10,179 nt of DNA from a bacterium. GTDB taxonomy: Bacteria; SZUA-182; DTGQ01. The notes beneath the pieces were generated by a model. It was not told the origin of the DNA, made no database searches, and saw only the letters and a program-made list of their open reading frames with translations. The position numbers and the translations under genes were made by a program. Below, piece by piece: positions 6,115 through 10,179 of the stretch; positions within the stretch are counted from its first letter, which is position 1; every line of letters starts with the position of its first letter. The stretch spans positions 1 through 10,179 of the forward strand of contig JAILZY010000113.1 of NCBI GenBank assembly GCA_023512255.1, in the 5' to 3' direction.

Positions 6115-7341
6115 TCAGGTTTTAGAAACAACTCGTAAACTGGAATTGTGTCCTTGCGCTTCTGCCCCCTCCTCCTCGCTGATCAGGTTGTAGAGGGTAT
6201 CACGCTGCTTGGGCCAGCGGCCAGCTTCCCGAATCAGGCGGATCAGCTCCGACTGTGGCAGCCCTTGGGTAGTTTCCCCTCCGGCCATGTGGGTGATGCG
6301 CTCTTCAATAACCGTGCCATCTAGGTCATCTGCTCCAAAGGATAAGGCAATCTGGGCGATTTTTGGGGTTACCATGATCCAGAAAGGTTTTATATGGGCG
6401 AAATTATCAAGGAGCAGGCGGGCGACGGCAATGTTTTTCAAATCATCAAAACCGCTAGTTTTCTTAAGGGAAGAAAGTTTGGTATTGTGCGGGTGAAAAG
6501 CCAGGGGGATGAAAGCCAAAAATCCTCCATACTCATCCTGCACCTGCCGCAGGGCCAAGAGGTGTTCTACCCGCTCTTTCAGGGTCTCAATGTGTCCGTA
6601 AAGCATGGTCGCATTGCTCCTGATCCCAAGCCGATGGGCAACTCTCATGATCTCTAGCCACTCATTAGCTGGCAGTTTTTTCGGACAGACCATCTGGCGA
6701 ACCCGGGAGCTGAAAATTTCGGCTCCCCCACCTGGTAGGGAACCAAGACCTGCAGCTTGCAATTCCAGCAGAGTTTCGGCTGGGCTCTGGTTAGAGAGCT
6801 CGGCCAAATAGGCGATTTCAACCGCGGTAAAGGCCTGAATATGGACCTTAGGGCGAATTCTCTTGATAGTGGCCAGCATCTCAAGATAATAGCTATAGGG
6901 AAGCTTTTCATTCAGGCCACCGACAATATGAACCTCGGTTATAGGCTCATCCAGCCTTGATCTGATCTTGTCTGCGATCTCATCAAGGGACATGGTATAG
7001 GCGCCCTCTTCTCCTTCCCGGCGGCTGAAGGCGCAAAAACTGCACCCATTCCGGCAGATATTGGTATAGTTAAGATGCTGGTTGTAGACATAGTAGGCAT
7101 CTTGGCCATTGATTCTCTCTCTGACCAGGTTAGCTAGAAAACCTATGCCGAGAAGATTGTTCGATTGATACAGGGTCAATCCATCTTCAGCCGAAAGCCG
7201 CTTCCCAAGAAGGACCTTTTCATATATAGGCTCAAGATCAGGATCAAGGAAAAGCTTTGGGTCAAGGGAAGGCCTATGGGCAAGAAAAGACTCCGTTGGA
7301 TCAAAAGAAAATTTTGTGCTTATATCATGATTTATCTGCAT
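6115..7341 (-). CDS. mqnE: MqnE, aminofutalosine synthase (radical SAM)
   Basis: A radical-SAM enzyme that adds the adenosyl radical of SAM to the MqnA product and, with loss of CO2, gives aminofutalosine. It is 408 residues long. The cluster motif is C96-x3-C100-x2-C103 in NYTNICRNGCSFCAFSRREG, preceded by YYVYNQH. Family marks include HIVGGLNEKLPYSYY, VHIQAFTAVEI, GSLPGGGAEIF, SNATMLYGHIET, FIPLAFHPHNT and GADDLDGTVIEERITHMAG. The IPLAFHPHNT segment, where MqnC has IPWPYQPGNT, and the GGLNEKLP loop fit MqnE. About 40 N-terminal residues before the family core and about 20 after it are less conserved. The start is ATG 7341 with GGAG seven bases upstream, overlapping the tetR stop by 10 bp, so translation is probably coupled. 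Confidence 0.95.
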   Translation of the reverse strand: MQINHDISTKFSFDPTESFLAHRPSLDPKLFLDPDLEPIYEKVLLGKRLSAEDGLTLYQSNNLLGIGFLANLVRERINGQDAYYVYNQHLNYTNICRNGCSFCAFSRREGEEGAYTMSLDEIADKIRSRLDEPITEVHIVGGLNEKLPYSYYLEMLATIKRIRPKVHIQAFTAVEIAYLAELSNQSPAETLLELQAAGLGSLPGGGAEIFSSRVRQMVCPKKLPANEWLEIMRVAHRLGIRSNATMLYGHIETLKERVEHLLALRQVQDEYGGFLAFIPLAFHPHNTKLSSLKKTSGFDDLKNIAVARLLLDNFAHIKPFWIMVTPKIAQIALSFGADDLDGTVIEERITHMAGGETTQGLPQSELIRLIREAGRWPKQRDTLYNLISEEEGAEAQGHNSSLRVVSKT

Positions 7342-8216
7342 CTATCCGCTCCATTGCCTGAATCCGCCTCCGGTCTTCCTTCTTGTGTCGATGGCGGAAG
7401 GCTTTGCTGCGGGGAGGCGATGAGTCCCCGCTTCAATATATCAATCAGTTCTGCCACCAGGTCCTGCTCCTGATCCTTTGGCCTGATCCAGAGGGCAGGA
7501 GAGGCAGGATAAGGTGGTATCGCTGGGTTTCCAGTCGGTTGGTTTCCGTTTCCATGAGAAGATACTTTTGGCTCTCCAGGAGAAGATGGTGACATACCAG
7601 GAGAATATGGTGAGGTAGATGATAATGGAGAAGATACATAAGCCGGCTCAGGATGAGCCAAAAGATCAGGATGAGCGCAAAGATATGATTGGAGGATCCG
7701 ATCAACGAGGGCCATAATCATGAAGGCCACCAGATGAGGCTGGCAATCGGTCCTGATCTCACCCCGCGACTTTCCCTCCTCCAGCAGGGGAACCAGATAC
7801 CCTAAGGAAGAGAGATAAATCCGCTCAACTAACTCCTGTTTGAGGGGCAGGTCGTTTTCAAAAATCGTTCTCAAGTAAAGACGAAATATTAGCGGGTAAT
7901 TTTTTACAAATTGAATGGCCGAAGAGAAAAAGGCCTGAATTTTAGTGAAGGTATCCTGGCCGGGCAAAACATCCTTTTCTGCCTGGCGAACCATATCTTT
8001 AATCAACTGGAGGCCATAATCAAAGATATAGCGAAACAGGCTTTCCTTATTGGAAAAGTACTGATAGATCGACCCCTTGGCAATTCCCAGGTTAGCGATC
8101 ATAGTATTGATACTGGCCTTCTGGTACCCCTTGGTGGCAAACTCCTGGATGGCCACGTCGATAATTTTCTTCCGCTTCTCCTGGGGAAGGTTCCAAAAGG
8201 TCTGCTTCGCCAGCAT
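7332..8216 (-). CDS. TetR-family regulator, first gene of the mqn operon, with a Ser/Pro/Gly-rich insertion
   Basis: A 294-residue TetR-type repressor. The helix-turn-helix domain covers about residues 12-60, with KKIIDVAIQEFATKGY, the turn at ASINTMIANLGIAKG and the recognition helix end SIYQYFSNKESLF. The ligand-binding and dimer domain follows. Ordinary family members have 190-220 residues. Here a low-complexity stretch of about 45 residues rich in Ser, Pro and Gly (about 195-242) precedes the usual last helix, LVAELIDILKRGL, and a polar tail. I chose ATG 8216 with AAGGAG upstream (13-base gap). A TTG at 8252 would add 12 residues but has no ribosome site. The gene overlaps mqnE by 10 bp, and a perfect palindrome lies on the operon promoter, so it likely represses itself and the pathway. 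The inducing ligand cannot be told. Confidence 0.92.
   Translation of the reverse strand: MLAKQTFWNLPQEKRKKIIDVAIQEFATKGYQKASINTMIANLGIAKGSIYQYFSNKESLFRYIFDYGLQLIKDMVRQAEKDVLPGQDTFTKIQAFFSSAIQFVKNYPLIFRLYLRTIFENDLPLKQELVERIYLSSLGYLVPLLEEGKSRGEIRTDCQPHLVAFMIMALVDRILQSYLCAHPDLLAHPEPAYVSSPLSSTSPYSPGMSPSSPGEPKVSSHGNGNQPTGNPAIPPYPASPALWIRPKDQEQDLVAELIDILKRGLIASPQQSLPPSTQEGRPEADSGNGADRCR
7576..7617. repeat. 21-bp in-frame duplication inside tetR
   Basis: Two adjacent 21-bp units (7576-7596, 7597-7617) differ at few bases, and weaker copies of GGAGAAGATAC lie on both sides (7556-7565, 7627-7636). Being 21 bp, they add seven residues per unit and keep the frame. On the minus strand they encode the repeated pattern S-P-x-S-P-G-x, which makes the Pro/Ser/Gly-rich insertion of the regulator. 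Confidence 0.8.
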
Positions 8217-8345
8217 TGATTTTCCATCTCTCCTTGAATTATAGTGCTTCAACTTTGGTTTTTTCAGGCATAATTTTATATTAGCTATTTTGGTAAAAAT
8301 TTATAGTTTATTTCAATACTATATTTAGTTTACTATAAAAACTTT

Positions 8346-8369
8346 AAAAACTTGAATAAAAACTTGAAT
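8346..8369. repeat. 12-bp perfect tandem duplication
   Basis: AAAAACTTGAAT occurs twice head to tail (8346-8357, 8358-8369) within the AT-rich 5' leader of the tetR-mqn transcript. Confidence 0.85.
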
Positions 8370-8412
8370 GAGTATAGGTTAAGAATACGTAATAGCTTAA
8401 GAAAATATGAGT

Positions 8413-8434
8413 AATATGACCAGGTGGTCATATT
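8413..8434. promoter_or_regulatory. perfect 22-bp palindrome, probable TetR operator
   Basis: Arms AATATGACCA and TGGTCATATT are exact inverted copies separated by GG. The TGACC/GGTCA core is the kind of site bound by many TetR-family repressors. The site begins seven bases after the -10 box of the minus-strand promoter, so it sits at about +1 to +22 of the tetR-mqn transcript, where a bound repressor would block initiation. The binding protein is inferred to be the adjacent TetR. Confidence 0.8.
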
Positions 8435-8441
8435 TATGATT

Positions 8442-8470
8442 ATGATACTTTCTCTGGACCAGAATGTCAA
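8442..8470 (-). promoter_or_regulatory. sigma-70 promoter of the tetR-mqnE-mqnC-mqnX-mqnA operon
   Basis: On the minus strand TTGACA (8465-8470) and TATCAT (8442-8447) are separated by exactly 17 bases. The -35 box is perfect and the -10 box matches at five of six positions. Transcription should start near 8434-8436, giving a leader of about 220 bases before the tetR ATG. The leader is AT-rich, with no riboswitch or ORF I can recognise. The palindrome directly downstream is the likely operator. Confidence 0.8.
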
Positions 8471-8549
8471 TGGCCAAGAAGTGAGAAATTAGAGGGTTGG
8501 GAAGGCTGAGGAAGATTCGTGCTCTGATTATGCTCTCTGAACAATTCTC

Positions 8550-8578
8550 TTGACATCCGCCTGCCCTGCTCGTATAAT
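8550..8578 (+). promoter_or_regulatory. consensus sigma-70 promoter of tRNA-Gly
   Basis: TTGACA (8550-8555), a 17-base spacer and TATAAT (8573-8578) match the consensus at all twelve positions. The start of transcription would be near 8585, about eight bases before the mature tRNA 5' end. It points away from the operon promoter at 8442-8470, with about 80 bp between the two -35 boxes. Confidence 0.9.
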
Positions 8579-8592
8579 GCAACCTGAAAAAT

Positions 8593-8664
8593 GCGGGCAT
8601 AACTCAGCGGTAGAGTACAAGCTTCCCAAGCTTGGAGTCGCGGGTTCGAATCCCGTTGCCCGCT
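8593..8664 (+). tRNA. tRNA-Gly (anticodon CCC)
   Basis: A complete cloverleaf can be folded: acceptor GCGGGCA with TGCCCGC, D arm ACTC/GAGT, anticodon stem CAAGC/GCTTG around the loop TTCCCAA, and T arm GCGGG/CCCGT with loop TTCGAAT. The discriminator is U, usual for bacterial tRNA-Gly. CCA is not encoded. It is followed at once by CTTTTTTT, a likely stop signal for transcription. Confidence 0.95.
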
Positions 8665-8672
8665 CTTTTTTT
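8665..8672 (+). terminator. T-run ending the tRNA-Gly transcript
   Basis: C followed by seven T directly after the tRNA. The tRNA acceptor and T arms could serve as the upstream stem. No separate hairpin stands between. Confidence 0.45.
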
Positions 8673-8769
8673 ATTCTCTAATAACTCCGGTTACGTTATT
8701 CGTTAGGTGGTTTTTTCGCTAACTGCGAGAGCAGATCCAATTACCAAATCAATTGTAGGGCAGACCTTG

Positions 8770-8810
8770 TGTCCGGCCCTTATTATTGTATGTCCGCCCT
8801 TATTATTGTG
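8770..8810. repeat. 20/21-bp tandem duplication in the tRNA-Gly/DUF488 spacer
   Basis: TGTCCG(G)CCCTTATTATTGT occurs twice head to tail (8770-8790, 8791-8810), the first copy with one extra G. The rest of the 248-bp spacer 8665-8912 shows a small stem AATAAC...GTTATT (8679-8699) but no gene. Confidence 0.85.
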
Positions 8811-8912
8811 CACTCTGTGTTAGCTATTATAACCACTAGGTGGGGCTGAGAATAGTCTTTGGCTGGAAAAAGAGCGAGAAAGAAAATCCCTACGTGTTTT
8901 ATTTAAAGAGTT

Positions 8913-9284
8913 TTAAGGATTAGACGAGCTGGTTTTTAAATATTTCTCAATCAGCTCCTTTAGTAATCTGCGGTGGCACTCCTGATCGGTTCTTTCTTTA
9001 CAAAGAAGGGTAAGAGGTCCTTCTTTGGCCAAATCTGCTAGCTTACCTATTTTATCCACCTGAAATTTCATCTCCTCAAGGTATCTTCGCTCATATTCTG
9101 CGAAATCTATCGTGTGGTTATTCCAGTCATCCAGAAGCTCGTTGCTGGGACCTACCTCCTTCATCCATAGATCGATCCGGTTCTTGTTACGTCCAATGCC
9201 TCGAGGCCATCTGCGCATTACCAGGATTCTCTGTCCATCTTCTGGCTCGATTGGGTCGTAGTAAACCGATTTGGTCTTGATCAT
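8913..9284 (-). CDS. DUF488 family protein (YeaO-like)
   Basis: A 123-residue cytoplasmic protein of DUF488. Family marks are IKTKSVYYDP at the start, DGQRILVMRRWPRGI (17-31), IDLWMKEVGPSNELLDDW (38-55), the EFxxRY-like FAEYERRYLEE, and the late strand LTLLCKERTDQECHRRLL. The usual LVDRLWPRG reads LVMRRWPRG here, and the usual nhA near the end reads ECH. Length is normal for the family, whose biochemical role is unknown. It stands alone, with the tRNA-Asp terminator upstream and tRNA-Gly convergent downstream. The start is ATG 9284 after a GAGAGAGA purine stretch that may serve as ribosome site. No clear terminator follows. Confidence 0.9.
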   Translation of the reverse strand: MIKTKSVYYDPIEPEDGQRILVMRRWPRGIGRNKNRIDLWMKEVGPSNELLDDWNNHTIDFAEYERRYLEEMKFQVDKIGKLADLAKEGPLTLLCKERTDQECHRRLLKELIEKYLKTSSSNP

Positions 9285-9520
9285 TATCTCTCTCTTTCAT
9301 TAACACTTTAAGTTATTAACCCTGAATCCAGAGCGAACAACTGAAAAGCTTATATTCCAGAATGTTAACTCACACATTTTGTGAAAGTTAATTGATTGAT
9401 TTTAAAATGCAATCAAGCATTCGCTCCGGCATAAGGTTAACACTTTAAGTGCCGCCATCTGGCAAAACCACATGGATCGTGCCCACCCACCATACTGCTT
9501 TGTAAAAGAGCAGCCAAATA
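9285..9520. other. spacer upstream of DUF488 with two adjacent imperfect palindromes
   Basis: No gene is seen. Two inverted repeats abut. At 9365-9391 the arms TTAAC-TCACA and TGTGA-GTTAA pair, with a 2-base bulge. At 9392-9416 TTGATTG and CAATCAA flank a self-complementary ATTTTAAAAT with one bulged base. A direct repeat TTAACACTTTAAGT lies at 9300-9313 and 9437-9450. These could be regulatory for the DUF488 gene, but I could not place a convincing -35/-10 pair. Confidence 0.5.
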
Positions 9521-9561
9521 ACAAAAAAGAGGTTAGCCCAAATGGTTAACCTCTTTATTTT
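9521..9561 (-). terminator. Rho-independent terminator of the tRNA-Val/tRNA-Asp transcript
   Basis: AAAGAGGTTAG (9526-9536) pairs with TTAACCTCTTT (9546-9556), with one G-T pair and a 9-base loop. On the minus strand the stem is followed by six U (complement of 9523-9528, partly within the stem). It lies four to ten bases after the CCA end of tRNA-Asp, exactly where a terminator is expected. Confidence 0.85.
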
Positions 9562-9564
9562 TCA

Positions 9565-9642
9565 TGGCGGGGCCGACGAGGCTCGAACTCGCGACCTCCG
9601 GCGTGACAGGCCGGCGTTCTAACCAAACTGAACTACGACCCC
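9565..9642 (-). tRNA. tRNA-Asp (anticodon GTC), CCA encoded
   Basis: On the minus strand the acceptor GGGGTCG pairs with CGGCCCC (one T-G). The D arm is GTTC/GAAC, the anticodon stem CCGGC/GCCGG holds CTGTCAC, and the T arm is GCGAG/CTCGT with loop TTCGAGC. The discriminator is G, as expected for Asp. The 3' CCA is encoded (9565-9567), unlike the other two tRNAs of the window. No good promoter lies just upstream, so it is probably co-transcribed with tRNA-Val. Confidence 0.95.
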
Positions 9643-9914
9643 TTTTTTGCTCTTTAAATCACTAACTATGGTTTTATTTTTTTGTTTTTGTGTTTATCTA
9701 AAATTTTTAGCTTTTGCATTTCGGCCGCATCCACCAAATCATCCGCTTTCAGCCTCACCCACCAAATCATCCGCTCATCCACTCATCTACTCATCCGCTT
9801 TCGGCCTCATCCACCATTCGCTTCTTTCAGCCACATCCACCACCCATCCACTTCCAGCATCACTGCCTATCCAATACCCGCTTCCAGCTTAACATCGCCC
9901 CAGACAATCCGATA
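9643..9914. repeat. degenerate minisatellite between tRNA-Val and tRNA-Asp
   Basis: Bases about 9720-9895 are C/A/T-rich and built from variants of a unit like CATCCACCAAATCATCCGCT followed by TTCAGCCT or TTCGGCCT, at an irregular period of about 25-32 bases. The three overlapping plus-strand frames in it are Pro/Ser/His-rich translations of the repeat, lack starts with ribosome sites and run towards the tRNA, so I do not call a protein. It would be transcribed as spacer RNA in a tRNA-Val to tRNA-Asp precursor. Bases 9643-9715 are a plain AT-rich stretch. Confidence 0.7.
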
Positions 9915-9986
9915 TGGGCGGAACAGGATTCGAACCTGTGACCCCCGGCTTGTAAGGCCGATGCTCCCCCGCTGAGCTACCCGCCC
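9915..9986 (-). tRNA. tRNA-Val (anticodon TAC)
   Basis: On the minus strand acceptor GGGCGGG pairs with TCCGCCC (last pair G-T). The D arm is GCTC/GAGC-like, the anticodon stem TCGGC/GCCGG holds loop CTTACAA, and the T arm is ACAGG/CCTGT with TTCGAAT. The discriminator is A. CCA is not encoded (TAT follows). Confidence 0.95.
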
Positions 9987-10007
9987 GAGTTAACTTACAG
10001 TTAATAA

Positions 10008-10037
10008 TTTATATCATGGCTCACAGGCTCTTGTCAA
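10008..10037 (-). promoter_or_regulatory. sigma-70 promoter of the tRNA-Val/tRNA-Asp unit
   Basis: On the minus strand TTGACA (10032-10037), an 18-base spacer and TATAAA (10008-10013) precede tRNA-Val by about 20 bases. The -35 box is perfect and the -10 box matches at five of six positions. Bases 10038-10179 beyond it show no gene I can support. Confidence 0.78.
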
Positions 10038-10179
10038 ATACTATTTCACAGCCTCAGATGTTCCCCATGTTTAAATTAGGAGGAGGAGATAAGCCGCAGG
10101 GGAAGGGTATTGAGGTAAAAGACAATAGTATCCCCTTTGTCTCCCTGGAGCTATTTAACCTTAAATTCAATTCTCTTAC

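Noticed and set aside
8217-8434. Riboswitch in the long tetR leader
   Set aside because: The 220-base leader is AT-rich with a 12-bp duplication but shows no conserved aptamer motif or terminator/antiterminator pair.
9370-9384. CRP-like site TCACA-N5-TGTGA
   Set aside because: CRP sites have the half-sites in the opposite order (TGTGA-N6-TCACA); this is only part of a larger inverted repeat.
9647-9975. Three overlapping plus-strand frames (75-97 codons), Pro/Ser/His-rich
   Set aside because: They are translations of the C-rich minisatellite in different frames, lack ribosome sites and run into the antisense of tRNA-Val.
10054-10179. Minus-strand frame open from the right edge for 41 codons to a TGA
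   Set aside because: The translation is compositionally odd (Ser/Pro/Leu) with no family resemblance. It lies just upstream of the tRNA promoter, and the open length is too short to mean much.

Overview
This is a bacterial window. The coding sequence is of moderate GC content and the spacers are AT-rich. The protein families (futalosine-pathway menaquinone enzymes, TetR regulator, DUF488, DUF362-ferredoxin) and consensus sigma-70 promoters fit a bacterium that respires with menaquinone. Nothing fixes the phylum. Anaerobic or microaerobic life is plausible from the ferredoxin-type DUF362 protein and the two radical-SAM enzymes, but this is inference.

Layout. (1) 1-776: the tail of an upstream frame resembling a truncated D12-class DNA adenine methyltransferase, overlapping an HNH endonuclease gene with a winged-helix-like N-terminus and extra Cys pairs. 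Together they look like a restriction-modification locus or its remnant. (2) 777-1458: an AT-rich spacer with no convincing gene, full of short tandem duplications. It also holds three copies of a 19-bp motif, two of them in inverted orientation about 370 bp apart. (3) 1459-2658, minus strand: a DUF362 protein with a C-terminal 2x[4Fe-4S] ferredoxin domain. (4) 2659-2793: a spacer with a perfect 22-bp-arm hairpin. (5) 2794-8216, minus strand: a tight operon tetR - mqnE - mqnC - amidohydrolase (mqnX-like) - mqnA, with overlaps or a 24-bp gap between genes. (6) 8217-8592: the operon leader and a divergent control region. It has a TTGACA-N17-TATCAT promoter and a perfect 22-bp palindrome at the predicted start of transcription for the operon, and a consensus TTGACA-N17-TATAAT promoter facing the other way for tRNA-Gly(CCC). 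(7) 8913-9284, minus strand: a small DUF488 protein. (8) 9521-9986, minus strand: tRNA-Val(TAC) and tRNA-Asp(GTC), probably co-transcribed, separated by a degenerate minisatellite and closed by a Rho-independent terminator. (9) 9987-10179: the tRNA promoter and unassigned sequence.

How the genes work together. MqnA dehydrates chorismate to 3-[(1-carboxyvinyl)oxy]benzoate. The radical-SAM enzyme MqnE joins this to SAM to give aminofutalosine. The amidohydrolase probably deaminates aminofutalosine to futalosine. MqnB, which is not in the window, would release dehypoxanthine futalosine, and the radical-SAM enzyme MqnC cyclises that to the naphthoquinol skeleton. MqnD and the later steps must lie elsewhere. 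The first gene of the operon is a TetR repressor, and a palindromic operator-like site lies on the operon's own promoter, so the pathway is probably autoregulated by a ligand-responsive repressor. This is the most notable regulatory feature of the window.
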